A DNA stretch of 64,000 nucleotides from Planctomycetota bacterium (GTDB taxonomy: Bacteria; Planctomycetota; UBA1135; UBA2386), in contig JADJPQ010000027.1 in NCBI GenBank assembly GCA_016713175.1, positions 1 to 64,000 of the forward strand, written 5' to 3'. The position numbers and the translations under genes are program-made. The number at the start of each line of letters is the position of its first letter. Positions within the stretch are counted from its first letter, which is position 1. Below are positions 1-9,991 of the stretch, piece after piece. Below the pieces are notes generated by a model. That model saw nothing but the letters and a program-made list of their open reading frames with translations. It was not told the DNA's origin and made no database searches.

Positions 1-673
1 AACCGAGCGACCTGATTGCCTACTGGGGTGCGTTCACGAGCTGTGGAACGTTCGTCGACGATCTCGACGGGCGACGGCGACCGCGATCTGTGGCTGCAAC
101 ATCCGGATGGCGCGTCATGGTATCCGGGTCCGCAATGCCAGTCCGTTCGCTGGCGCTGGAGCTGTTGCGGGTCACGCATGACGCCTCGCTGTCGGCCAGC
201 GGGTGGTATCTCGAGCCACCAGCGTGCGAGTGCCGGCCGGCTGGGACTTCCAGGCGTTCCCCGATCTGGAACTGGTGGTCATGCTGGAGGATCTCGTTCG
301 GGATCGCGCAGCTCCCGCTGGGATCGGCTGCTGCGTCCGATCGGACCCGGTGACGCGCCAGGTGACGTTCACCGTGGCGTGGCAGGAGAACGCGCATCTT
401 CACCGCAGCGTTCATGCAGAATCGCAACCTGTTGCCACCGGCGTTCGCCCAGGCTGGTTACAGCGACGGCAGGTCGCCGGACACAGCTCCACATCTGCGC
501 ATGCGGTTCTGGCAACTGGTGGTTCAACGATGCCGAACGGCGTGGCGAACCGCTGCTGCTGTCCACCACGATCCCGGCGGCTCGGCCAACAAGTCGGCGG
601 TGTGCTGTGGGAGAAGCGGCCGGCGCTGCCGCTGTTGCCGCGCGCGGATCAGACGATCCTGCCGTGGAACTGA
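1..673 (+). pseudogene. broken + strand coding remnant, product unknown
   Basis: No single frame stays convincing here. Protein-like stretches appear in all three + frames in turn: 'DGDRDLWLQHPDG' near 75-115, 'GWDFQAFPDLELVVMLEDL' near 240-300, 'WWFNDAERRGEPLLLST' near 510-560, and a final stretch 'LPLLPRADQTILPWN' that stops at 671-673. The last stop converges with the stop of the CHAT gene on the other strand. I read this as a gene 3' end with several indels, caused by poor sequence at an assembly end or by decay. No family was recognised. The region could also be non-coding; confidence is low. Confidence 0.25.
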
Positions 674-3397
674 TCGCCGGCGCCGACTGGAGCGGGCGCG
701 CGCCAGCGGCGCCACCACGACCAGACCGGCGCCACCGCCAGCAGCACCAGCAACCATGGCCACCGCCACCTGCACGCCGATGCGGTCGCCGCGGTGGTCG
801 AGCCACCGCGACCATGCACCGCGAACGTCGCCCAGTAGTGCGGGTGCGGTGTGCGAACGGCGGTGCCGCCGCCAGCACCGACCGCGCCGCGGCCATCGCC
901 TCGGCAACGTCCCCGTCCGGCCGCCAGCCGATGGTGGAACTGCGCCATCAGATCCGCGGTGGCCTGCTGATTGATTTCGGCGATCGGCGCCACGACGGCC
1001 CGCGCGCCCGCCGGAAACGCGCCTTCGACCAGACCGACGTTGCCTTCCTGACCGCGCCATTGCCAGCGCCGGTTGCACGCCGACAACACCACGGCCGTGC
1101 CCGCAGGCGCAGCTCGGCAAACGCCGCCATTGCCACCGGCCCATCGCCGAGCAACAGCAACGACTGCGACGGGAATCCCGGCACTGACGGCATGGGCACT
1201 GATGTGCAACACTGCTGGCGGCGCCGCCACCGCGCTCTCGCCAACGCGCGAAACGTCGCCTGTTTGCCGCGCCAATGCACCAATTGCCGAGCGCTGCGGC
1301 TGCGGCATCGCCTTCGCGGCGGGAGAACACCAGCGGATCCAGCCGCAGCCGTTGCTGCAGCTCCGGGTCACCCGCATCGTCGAGCACCAGCGACCGTCCG
1401 TTCGCCACCGGGCGCGCCGCCACCAGCCGCGCGACGGCCAACGAGGGCACGCGCACGACCGTCCGCACGGGTTCGAGCAGCGTGGTCGCCGCTTCGACCG
1501 GCAACCGCGTCATCGCCGCATCGAGCACGACGGCCAACCGTTCGCCGCATCGGGCCAGCACGGCCGGTGGCAGGAAGAACCGTACGGCCGGCGCCAATGG
1601 CGTTGGATCCGCGGTCGGCGCCGCCACCGCGGTGAATGCCGCAGCGATGTGCGCGCGCGCCTGCTCGGTCGGCCCCAGTTCGTCACACCAGACGTCGGCT
1701 CCGCGCACCGAGACCACCCATGCCTGCTCCCGCCCGAGCCAGTAACACAGCCAGGTCGTTGCCGCGTGTTCGCCGCAGAACGTCCGCAGCACCGACGCGT
1801 CGGGCACGCCCGTCCGCGACGGCGCCGCTGCCGCGCGCGCGCGCAGCACCGCCAGTTCCGCGTCGGCGCGCATCACCGCATCGGGCGACTCGGCCAACAG
1901 TCGCGCCATCGCCACCCGCTGCAGATCCTGCGCCGGCACCAGCCCCCCGGCTCCACTGCTGGCATCGAGCAGACTGCGCGCCCGGCCGAACTCCAACGCC
2001 GCCACCACCACCCACGGATCGGCGCCGGCAGCCTGCCAGGTCCGCAGCATGCCATCGATCGCGGTCAACTGATCGCCATGCACCCGCAGCCAGGAGCCAC
2101 CGAACGGATCGCGCAGCAGTTGTTCGCGCGCGGTCTCGCCGATCGCCAGCGCCTCGCCGAACGCGGCGAATGCCGCCGCGGCATCGCCGCGAGCCTCGGC
2201 CAGCCGGCCCTGGTCCTTCCTGGTCTCGGCCCGCTCGGCAACCAGGCCGATGCTGTCGGCAGCACACTCCTGCAGCGCCTGCTCGTACGCGGTCGCCGCA
2301 GCGACGAAGTCCCGCAGCGCCAGCAGGCAGTCGCCGCGACCGTTGTGGATCGCGGCGCGCGCCCCGGCCGTCGTCGCCGCCGCCAGCGCCTTGCCATAGT
2401 GCGGCAGTGCGGCCTCGGCCCGCCCGCTCGCCTCCAGTGCATCCGCCAGCAGCCCGTGACCGCGCACATCACCCGCCGCCACCAGTTCGTGGGCCAGTGC
2501 CGCCGCCAGTTCGTGGTCTTCCCGCTGCAACGCCAGCAGCGACCGGACATCGCGCGAGCCGGCCGGCGACATCCGATCGGCGTACATCTGCGCGCGATCG
2601 AGGCTGCGCCGTTCGAGATGGTACCGACACAGCGCCGAGAGCCCGGCCTCGCGCCAGTCGCGGTCCTCTGGCGCCAGTTCCTCGCCGTCGGCAAGCCGGC
2701 GCAGCAACGCCTCCTCGTGCCGGGCCAGATCGTGCAACGCCGCGGCCTCGCCAGCACCACCGATCGCCAATTGCAGCCGCAACACCCGCGCCGCCCCGTG
2801 CAGTGGCGGCAGCCGTTCGGGCGCCAGCGCGAAGAAATCCTCCCGCGCGAGCCACTGCCGATCGGCCGCCGGGCAATGCCGGGCGAACGCGCCCTCGGGA
2901 GCGAGCCGCCAGATCAGCACCAGCGTGCGCAGCCGCAGTGCCGCCGACAGTTCCTGATCCCAGGTGCCGGACTGCAGGGCGCGCGTCCGCAACGCCAGCG
3001 TCCCCTGCAGCAGTTCGCTCTCGGCCGTCTGACCAACGCGCAGGGTCGTCTCCAACAGCAACAACCCGGCGGCGAACGACGCCCCGCCGCGATGGCGTTC
3101 GGGCACCGTGTCGGCCAGCCGTTCGCACTCGGAGAACGCGCGCCACGCCTTGCTGGTCTCGCCGGCCCGCAACGCCGCGAGCCCCTCCTGGAAGCGCTGC
3201 TGGAACGCGGCCAGCTCCGGCTCCTGCTGCGCCAGCGCCGGCCGGACACCGGTGACCGCGGCGAAGATCAGCGCAGCGACAGTGCCAGGTCGCCGCTGGA
3301 TCCGATCGCGATGCCGGCACCGTCCAACGCCGACACGCGCAGCGCCAGACGCACCTGCGCCCGCAACGAGGCGAACTGCTCGGGCGTCAGCTCCCAT
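649..3397 (-). CDS. TPR-CHAT domain protein, frameshifted in the CHAT domain
   Basis: The N-terminal ~700 residues form a clean frame: a hydrophobic leader ending 'VRPALA', then a long alpha-helical TPR-like region and the start of a CHAT domain. The CHAT core continues in other frames. It has a His in 'LHISAHA' (about 1194), a Cys in 'VVLSACN' (about 1077), then 'GLVEGAFPAGARAVVAPI', 'ATADLMAQFHHRLAAG' and the terminal 'HPHYWATFAV'. At least five frame changes are needed between about 1290 and 850. CHAT domains are caspase/separase-like and use this His-Cys dyad; some are proteases activated by partner proteins. A hydrophobic C-terminal segment may be a membrane anchor. It lies downstream of a sigma/anti-sigma pair in the same operon. 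The start is uncertain: no good ATG/GTG lies nearer the leader, and a CTG at 3271 is possible. Indels may be assembly errors. Confidence 0.72.
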
Positions 3398-3996
3398 GCC
3401 GTGCTCTTCTGCAAGGTGACATCGCGCGAAAGCACCACGTTACCGTCGGCATCGACGACGACCACGCCATAGCCGTGGGCACCGGCGACCGGTGCCCAGC
3501 GGATCGTCCGCGCCGATGCGGTCAGCACCGGCTCGAGCAGCACCAGTTGCAGGTTGCCGCCGGCCCGCCGATCCTGCGGCACGTTCGGGTCCAGTGCCGG
3601 CGCGGCCCCACGGCCGACCAACCACCAGCACGACAGCGCCACCAGCAGGGCCGCCGCCGCCAGCCACCAGGAACGCCTCGCCGGCGCGGCCGCGACCACG
3701 CGCGGCAGGGTCGCCGCCACCATCTGCGACCGCAGTCGTTCGCCGGCCCGCGCGGCCGCGGCCTGCAGCCGCACGAAGCCCTGCGCCGCCTCCTCGATCG
3801 GTTCGACCGGCGGCTGCAGCGACTGGCGCAAGGCCCGTTCATCGGCCAGCACTTCGTGCACGACATCCCATTCGGCCAAGGCCGCCCCACGGCGCGGGTC
3901 GGCGGCTGCCAGCAGATCGAGCTGCTCGCGTTCGCCGGGGGTCAGTTCATCGATCGCACGCGCCTGCAACAGGCGCAGAAACGTCACGTCGCTCAT
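3268..3996 (-). CDS. membrane anti-sigma-factor-like protein
   Basis: 242 residues. The start is the ATG at 3996, which overlaps the sigma factor stop as ATGA. A ~130-residue acidic cytoplasmic part begins 'MSDVTFLRLLQARAIDELTPG'-like, followed by one transmembrane helix ('WWLAAAALLVALSCWWLVG') and an extracytoplasmic part that resembles a fibronectin-III-type strand pattern ('WAPVAGAHGYGVVVVDADG'). No zinc-binding ZAS motif is seen. Position directly after an ECF sigma gene plus a single membrane span suggests it tethers or senses for that sigma factor. This function is inferred from context; sequence identity to a known anti-sigma family was not established. Confidence 0.6.
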   Translation of the reverse strand: MSDVTFLRLLQARAIDELTPGEREQLDLLAAADPRRGAALAEWDVVHEVLADERALRQSLQPPVEPIEEAAQGFVRLQAAAARAGERLRSQMVAATLPRVVAAAPARRSWWLAAAALLVALSCWWLVGRGAAPALDPNVPQDRRAGGNLQLVLLEPVLTASARTIRWAPVAGAHGYGVVVVDADGNVVLSRDVTLQKSTAWELTPEQFASLRAQVRLALRVSALDGAGIAIGSSGDLALSLR

Positions 3997-4610
3997 GACT
4001 CCTCCCCGCCGACATGGCGTCGGCACAGACGGTCCTTGATCCTGGTCAGCGCGCGATAGCACCGGTCCTTGATGGTGCTGGCGGCAACCCCGCGCGCGCG
4101 GGCGATGTCTTCGAACGCCTGGCCCTCGAGATGACGCAAGCGCACCGCTTCGGCCTCCTCCGCCGGCAGTTGCTCGAGTTCGTGCTGCAGCGCTTCCAGC
4201 CGTTCGCGCCGCGCCAGCAGGTCCTCCGGCGGTTCGAACTCCGGATGCAACTGATCGAGCTGGTCCGCAGGCAGGCTGGGGGTCCGCGCATGCAGCGATC
4301 GCCGCCGCACTTCGCTGCGCAGGCAGTTGCGGCAGAACCCGAACACCCAGGTCTCGAGGGCATTGTGGCCGGTGAAGTCGCGCAACCGCGGCCACAGGGC
4401 GGCGTACACCGCCTGCACGACGTCCTCCTGGCCTTCCGCCGGCAGCTGATAGCCGAGCCGCTGGTTGAGCCGCCAGACGAACTTGACGATGCAGCCGAGC
4501 CGGTCGAGCAGAGTGGCTCCCGCCGCGACGTCACCACGCAGCGCTGCCTGGACCAGCAGCAGATCCGCGGGTCCCGAACCGGCACTGTCGTGAGTCAGCA
4601 CGGACGGCAT
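3993..4610 (-). CDS. RNA polymerase sigma factor, ECF/sigma-70 family
   Basis: 205 residues from the ATG at 4610. Region 2 is visible: 'DVVQAVYAALWPRLRDF' and 'ALETWVFGFCRNCLRSEVRRR', the usual helix that binds core polymerase and the -10 element. Region 4 follows with 'LPAEEAEAVRLRHLEGQAFEDIA' and the recognition helix 'GVAASTIKDRCYRALTRIKDRL'. Length fits a planctomycete ECF-type sigma. It leads a tight operon with the anti-sigma-like gene (ATGA overlap) and the TPR-CHAT gene. It likely directs transcription of a stress or surface regulon, possibly including this operon; the target promoters cannot be read from the window. Confidence 0.85.
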   Translation of the reverse strand: MPSVLTHDSAGSGPADLLLVQAALRGDVAAGATLLDRLGCIVKFVWRLNQRLGYQLPAEGQEDVVQAVYAALWPRLRDFTGHNALETWVFGFCRNCLRSEVRRRSLHARTPSLPADQLDQLHPEFEPPEDLLARRERLEALQHELEQLPAEEAEAVRLRHLEGQAFEDIARARGVAASTIKDRCYRALTRIKDRLCRRHVGGEES

Positions 4611-4679
4611 GGAACTCCGATGGTTGCGCCACCCCACCCCACCGACGGCGCGAACTCGCGAATCGGCACCGGCTTCTGC

Positions 4680-5846
4680 ATGATCGGCGGCATGGGTGAT
4701 TCCCGCATCGTCGACGCCACCGCGCTCCCGGTCTACGACCTCGGCCAGGACCATCCGTTCGCGCGCGACCGGCAGCGGCCGCTGTTCGACCTGCTGCGTC
4801 GTTCGGGGCTGTTGCACGCGGCCGATGTGCTGCCGACCGTACCGGCGACCGAGGCGGAACTCGCCACCGTCCACGACCCGGACTACATCGCGATCCTGCA
4901 GGCCACGTCGGTGCCGCGGCCCGACCCGTCATTGCTGCGCCAGGCGCCGCTCTTTGGTCTTGGCACGGCCGACAATCCGATCGCCAGGGGACAGCACACG
5001 GCCGCGGCCGCCGCCGTCGGCGCGACGCTGACCTGCGTTCGCGAGGTCCTCGCCGGCCGTTGCCGTGCGGCTTTCAACCCGGCCGGTGGACTGCACCATG
5101 CAATGCCGCACGGCGCCGCCGGCTTCTGCCTCTACAACGACCTGGCCGTCGGCATCCGCCATGCGCGCGGCAACGGCTGCGAACGGGTGCTCTACGTCGA
5201 TTTCGACGTGCATCAGGGCGATGGTGTCGAGTTCACGTTCCGATCCGACCCGACCGTCGTGACCCTGTCGTTCCACGAGACGCCACTGGTGCGCTTCCCG
5301 TTCACCGGGTTCGTCACCGACCTCGGCGAAGGCGCAGGCCGCGGCTACGCGCTGAACGTGCCGTTGCAGCCTGGTACCGCCGACGATTCGTGGATCGAAT
5401 GCGTCGACCGCGTGCTCGAGGCCGCGGTCACCCGCTTCCGGCCCGACCTGATCGTCAGCCAGCACGGTTGCGATCCGCACCGCAGCGATCCGCTGGCGAC
5501 CATCGAATGCACGACGCGATCGTTCCTGCACGCAGCCCAGAAGACGCGCGAACTCGCGGCCGCGGTCTGCGACGGTCGGTGGGTCGCGACCGGCGGTGGC
5601 GGCTATCAGCCGTACTCGGTGATCCCACGCGCCTGGGGCATGGTGTGGGCAACGATGTCGGGGCGCGCGGTGCCGACCGGAATCGACCAGGGTTGGCTGC
5701 AGACCTGGCAGCCGATCGCGGGTGCACCATTGCCGAAGACGTGGCTCGACGAACCGCAGCCCGCCGAACGGCATCGCGACGCGGCGGCGGTCAATCGCAA
5801 GACCGTCGCGGAACTGTTCGCGGCGGTGCCCTGGTTGCGCGGCTGA
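4680..5846 (+). CDS. histone deacetylase family amidohydrolase (AcuC/HDAC-like)
   Basis: 388 residues from ATG 4680 (a second ATG at 4692 is possible; no clear Shine-Dalgarno for either). The arginase/deacetylase fold signatures are all present: 'GGLHHAMPHGAAGFCLYND' with the paired active-site histidines, the zinc ligands in 'DFDVHQGDG' and in 'SQHGCDPHRSDP', and the closing glycine loop 'GGGGY'. The family removes acetyl or other acyl groups from protein lysines, acetylpolyamines or small amides. Full length and apparently intact. It faces the sigma operon divergently with ~70 bp between. The substrate cannot be told from sequence. Confidence 0.92.
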   Translation: MIGGMGDSRIVDATALPVYDLGQDHPFARDRQRPLFDLLRRSGLLHAADVLPTVPATEAELATVHDPDYIAILQATSVPRPDPSLLRQAPLFGLGTADNPIARGQHTAAAAAVGATLTCVREVLAGRCRAAFNPAGGLHHAMPHGAAGFCLYNDLAVGIRHARGNGCERVLYVDFDVHQGDGVEFTFRSDPTVVTLSFHETPLVRFPFTGFVTDLGEGAGRGYALNVPLQPGTADDSWIECVDRVLEAAVTRFRPDLIVSQHGCDPHRSDPLATIECTTRSFLHAAQKTRELAAAVCDGRWVATGGGGYQPYSVIPRAWGMVWATMSGRAVPTGIDQGWLQTWQPIAGAPLPKTWLDEPQPAERHRDAAAVNRKTVAELFAAVPWLRG

Positions 5847-5853
5847 GCGACCG

Positions 5854-6052
5854 TCACTTCACCAGCTCGCCATCGATCGCGAGCAGTAGATCGAGCGAAC
5901 CAACGGACCTTGGCCTCGTCGCGCTGGTCGCGCCGCGGATCCGGCTGATCGATCGTCAGCACCCGCACTTCCCACCACGCGGTCGCCGCGATCGAGATCC
6001 GGCGGATGTGGCGCCGCGCCTGGGCTGCCGATGACGCAATGTGCGCCAGCAT
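5854..6052 (-). other. possible short frameshifted ORF between two genes
   Basis: In the 284 bp between the deacetylase and the FG-GAP gene, one minus frame reads a plausible peptide ('RRISIAATAWWEVRVLTID') and a second frame gives a natural-looking end ('DLLLAIDGELVK' then stop at 5854-5856). They join only with an indel near 5895. The first frame is also in register with the FG-GAP gene after its stop at 6131. No family recognised. It may be a small gene, a remnant or chance. Confidence 0.2.
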
Positions 6053-6130
6053 CGGGTCGGGCCGCGGGTGATTGCTGCAGCTGTCCAGATCGACATGAAC
6101 AGGACGTGTACGCGCATCGGATCGACTTGC

Positions 6131-8651
6131 TCAGTTGCGGATCGTCTCCACGACCAGACCCGTGGCCCGCACCTGACCAGCCGCGAGATCGTGGATCGCC
6201 AGACCCTGCGCGGCGAGGCGCAGGCCGAGCAGGGCCGGCAGCACCGGCACCGCAATCCCGACCCGGGCGATGGTGGGATCCGGAGCAAACACCGGCAGCG
6301 GCAGCGGCGACGTCAGCCCAGGCAGCAGCCGGAACGGCCCGAACGGCGTCGGCAACGGTGACGCCGCCGGGAACCCGAGCAACATCGCGCCAGCCGCGGT
6401 CGTGACCGGCTGCACCGCCAGATCGACCGCCAACTCACTACCGAGCGTCGGAATCCGCACTGAACGCAGCTTGCCGGTGCAGGTTGCGCAGCAGGCGATC
6501 CGCGTTCTCGGCGCCGAGATAGACGTCGAGATCGCCATCGCCTTCGACATCGATCAGCCGCAACGCGGTCGTGCGCCGCAGTTCGCCCGGCGCCGTCAAC
6601 GCCTGCACGACGAAGCCGAACCCGCGGTTGTCCCAGACCTCGACCGGTTCCTCGATGCCGCCAAGAACCAGGTCGACATCGCCGTCGCCTTCCAGATCGC
6701 CGGCCGCGAGCGCAGTGACGTCGCGGGTGCTCAGCAGATAGCGCGTGCCAGTGAACACGCCGCTGCCGTCGTTGACCAGCAACCAGCTGCGCGCCAGACC
6801 ATTCGCCGCGCGGCGGTTGCCTACCAGCAGATCGGGATCGCCATCGCCGTCGACATCCGCGAGCGCCACGGCCGCGGTGTCGTCGGTCGACGCCGGCAGG
6901 GCGCCGTTCACCCGCACGAAGCCCAGACTGCCGCCGCGGTTCTGCAACAACGCGAGACCACCGGTCGCGCCACAGACCAGATCGGGATCGCCGTCGCCGT
7001 CGACATCGTCGATCGCCAGGCTCGCCGCCGACGGCGCCCCTGGCATCAGCGTCGCCGACACGTCGGTGAACGTGCCGCTGCCGTCGTTGCGGTACAGCAG
7101 GCTCGCACCGAGATTGCCCACGACCAGGTCACGATCGCCGTCGCCATCGAAGTCGACGACAGCCAGCGCCTGGGTGAACGTCATGGCCGTCGGCACCTGC
7201 GTCGCCGTCACCTCGGTGAAGGCCAGCGCACCGTCATTGCGCAGCAGCCGCACTTGACCCTGTTCCACGGCCAAGGCCACATCGCGATCCCCGTCGCCGT
7301 CGACATCGGCCATGGCGACGGCCGAGTACAGCCCGAACGGCACGTTCCACGGCACTTCCGCGAACTGCCCGGTTCCATCATTGCGCGACAAAGCGTTGGC
7401 CGACGACACGATCGGAAAGTTCCAACCGACCGCCGCGATCTCCGGCAGCCCATCGCCATCGAGATCCCCCGCGGCGATGTCGGCAGTCTGGTTGTGTCGA
7501 TACGGCACCGGCGCCGCGTTGACGTGCACGAACGGTCCCTGATCGTTCCAGTAGAGCTGCAGTCCGTTGACCGTCCGATTGCCGAACACGACGTCGGCGT
7601 CGCCGTCGCGATCGACGTCGGGGAACGCGAACGCCTGGGCCGGCAGATCGTTTGCCGGCAGCAACCCGTCGGCGGCGGCGAACACGCCGGCGCCATTGTT
7701 CAACCAGATCGCCAGGCCTTTGCGCGAGCCGAAGTCGTTGCCGCGATCCAGACCAGCCAGCAGGTCGAGGTCGCCATCGCGATCGAAATCCACCAGCGCG
7801 ATCACGGCGGTCTCCAGCCCCTGCGGCGGCAGCCGCCCGGTGGTGGCGTCGAGGAAGCTCGCGTTGCCCTGATTCAGCAGCAGCAGCTCCTGGTTGACCC
7901 CGAAACCGCCGGCAGTGCCGATCGCCAGATCGATGTCGCCATCGCCATCGACGTCACCGGCCGCCGCGCGGCGCCAACCGCGATGCACGTTCGGCAGCGG
8001 GGCACCGGTGCCGAACACGCCGCCGCCCAGGTTGACAAGCAACTCGCCCTGGCCGAAACCGACCGCGAGCAGGTCGCTGTCGCCGTCGCCGTCGGCATCG
8101 AACGCCAGCAGGCTCTCCGGATTGCCGGAACCGCCGAGCGGCGTGGCGGTGAACAGCAGCGAACTGCGGTTCTCCAGCAACGTGATGCCACCACTCGTCG
8201 CAGCCGCAAGATCGCGATCGCCGTCCCCGTCGGCATCGAAGGCAACGAGCGCGGTGACGTCGGCGCCCAGCGGCAAGGCCGGGCCAGGAAGGAACCCGAT
8301 CGAGGTCTGGAGCACCAGCCTGATGACGCCGCCGAACGGCGCGATCACGATGTCCTCGAGCCGATTGCCGTCGAAATCGCCGGTCGCAAGCGCCACCGCG
8401 GCGGCGCCGGGCACTGCCACTGACAAGGTCGCGACCGTGAACGCCCCTTCGCCATCGCCGAGCAGCAAGTTCGTCGTGCCGTCGGCAAGCACGGCCACCA
8501 GATCGGCGTCGCCATCCGCATCGACATCGAGAACGGCGAGATCGAGGACCGGGGCGGGCAGTGCCGGCACCTGTGACCGCGGCCACTCGGCGAAGGACTG
8601 TTGGGCGGCCAGCGGCAACGCCGAAACCACGAGACCCGGCAACATGCGCAT
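6131..8651 (-). CDS. secreted FG-GAP/VCBS repeat protein with C-terminal surface module, one frameshift
   Basis: Starts at ATG 8651 (or 8645) with a signal peptide ending 'PLAAQQ'. I count 14 calcium-binding FG-GAP/VCBS-type repeats of the form D-x-D-G-D-G-D-x-D-L, giving an integrin-like beta-propeller expected outside the cell or in the periplasm. Near 6460-6480 the frame shifts: the first frame stops at 6438, but the adjacent frame continues ('LRSVRIPTLGSELAVDLAV') for ~110 residues to a stop at 6131. That tail has the hydrophobic, proline-rich layout of the C-terminal module seen in other secreted genes of this window, so I include it. Probable role is surface binding or adhesion. The indel may be an assembly error. 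Confidence 0.82.
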
Positions 8652-8696
8652 GGCGTTTATCTACCCGAACGGCACCGCCTGCACAGCCCGGACCTG

Positions 8697-8725
8697 CTGA
8701 TACACGCCGCGTAGTATTCTGCCAA
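8697..8725 (-). promoter_or_regulatory. candidate sigma-70-type promoter for the FG-GAP gene
   Basis: On the minus strand TTGGCA (8725-8720) is followed after 17 nt by TATCAG (8702-8697), about 45 nt before the start codon at 8651. The -35 matches well, the -10 four of six. Planctomycete promoters are poorly defined, so this is only a candidate. Confidence 0.3.
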
Positions 8726-8773
8726 CACGTCGGCAGATCGCCGAAGTGTTCGCGAACAACGTCGCCACGGCAA

Positions 8774-9991
8774 TCAGGCAAACACGTGCGGTCCGGCGAA
8801 CTCGCCCCCGAGCACCGACTTGCCATCGACACCGAGCCAGCGCAGCAGTTCGCCAAAGACCAACCGGTAATCCGTCGTCGCCTTGACGTCGCCATCCTCG
8901 AGATCGCCGAGATCCGGCCGTTCGCCAAACACCACCCCGCGCAACCCCTCGCCCAGCACGAACACCGGCGCCGCCGCCCCGTGATCGGTGCCCTGACTGG
9001 CGTTCTCCGCGACCCGGCGGCCGAATTCCGAGAACACCAGCACCGCCGTCCGCCCAGCCGCCGCGTGCGCCGAAAGGTCCTGCCAGAACGCCGCCAGCGC
9101 CGCATCGACCTGCGCCAACAGCCCCGCGTGCGTCGGCAACTGCCGCGCGTGCGTGTCGAACCCGCCGTGCACGACATGGAACAACCGCGTGCCGAAGCCC
9201 GCGATCACCATCCGCGCCGCCAACTGCAGATCGCGTCCCAACGCCGTGTCCGGGTACGTCACCTCGCTGCGATACCCACGCAACGCCTGTTCGAGTTCCA
9301 TCGCCGTCTTCGCCGCCGCCGCCGCCGTCGCTGCCGCGTAGCCGAGCGGGCCATCGCCCAAACGTTCGCCGACCAGCGCCGCCAGCCCCGCCTGCCGTTC
9401 GGATGCGGCCACACCCGGCACGACACCGAGCGCAAAGTCCTCCGCCCGCTCGAACGTCGGCACCGTGACCGACCGCGCCGACAGCAGCAGCGGCACTTCG
9501 AGCGCTCCGATGCTCGCCGCCGGCATGCCCGCGCCGCCAGCCGCCAGGACATCCGCCGCGCGGCCGAGCCATCCCGTCGTGTCGTGCTGCCGCCGGACGA
9601 ACGTCGGATCGCCGGTATGCCACAGATCGCGACTGCGGAAATGCGAACGATCGGGCTTCTCCATGCCGACCCCGAGCACCGCCGCCGCACCTCCATTGCC
9701 GCAGCGGAGCGCCAGCCGCGCCAATGACGGATGCAGCGCCAGCCCGTCCACGATCGCGTGGCTGCCGCGTCGCACCGCCGACAGCGCCGGCCGCGCCTTG
9801 GCATAGGCCGGGTCATCGACCGGAATCACGGTCGCGAGCCCGTCGTTGCCGCCAGCCAGTTCGAGCACCAGCAGCACCCGATCGTCACCGCGCGGCGCCC
9901 AGTGACAGCGACTGCCGTGGCCGAGGAGCGGTGCCGCCGGCAACGCCAGCGCCGAACGCAAGAACGTCCGCCGATCGAATCGTCGGTTCAT
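8774..9991 (-). CDS. DUF1501 family protein
   Basis: 405 residues from ATG 9991, overlapping the DUF1800 stop as ATGA. The N-terminus 'MNRRFDRRTFLRSALALPAA' is a twin-arginine-type signal, so the folded protein probably crosses the inner membrane. DUF1501 hallmarks follow: 'LLVLELAGGNDGLATVIP', 'FHVVHGGFDTHARQ', 'VLVFSEFGRRVAENAS' and 'GTDHGAA'. The fold belongs to the alkaline phosphatase/sulfatase superfamily. The family is very common in Planctomycetota beside DUF1800 and has no established reaction. Intact and cotranscribed with the two genes upstream. Confidence 0.92.
   Translation of the reverse strand: MNRRFDRRTFLRSALALPAAPLLGHGSRCHWAPRGDDRVLLVLELAGGNDGLATVIPVDDPAYAKARPALSAVRRGSHAIVDGLALHPSLARLALRCGNGGAAAVLGVGMEKPDRSHFRSRDLWHTGDPTFVRRQHDTTGWLGRAADVLAAGGAGMPAASIGALEVPLLLSARSVTVPTFERAEDFALGVVPGVAASERQAGLAALVGERLGDGPLGYAAATAAAAAKTAMELEQALRGYRSEVTYPDTALGRDLQLAARMVIAGFGTRLFHVVHGGFDTHARQLPTHAGLLAQVDAALAAFWQDLSAHAAAGRTAVLVFSEFGRRVAENASQGTDHGAAAPVFVLGEGLRGVVFGERPDLGDLEDGDVKATTDYRLVFGELLRWLGVDGKSVLGGEFAGPHVFA

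Noticed and set aside
6050..6133. Selenocysteine at the UGA ending the FG-GAP protein (frame stays open beyond it)
   Set aside because: No Cys is expected there, there is no redox context, and the protein already ends with its normal module.
6270..8423. A 717-codon open frame on the + strand opposite the FG-GAP gene
   Set aside because: It mirrors the repeats of the real gene on the other strand and has no domain or ribosome site; GC-rich DNA keeps antisense frames open.
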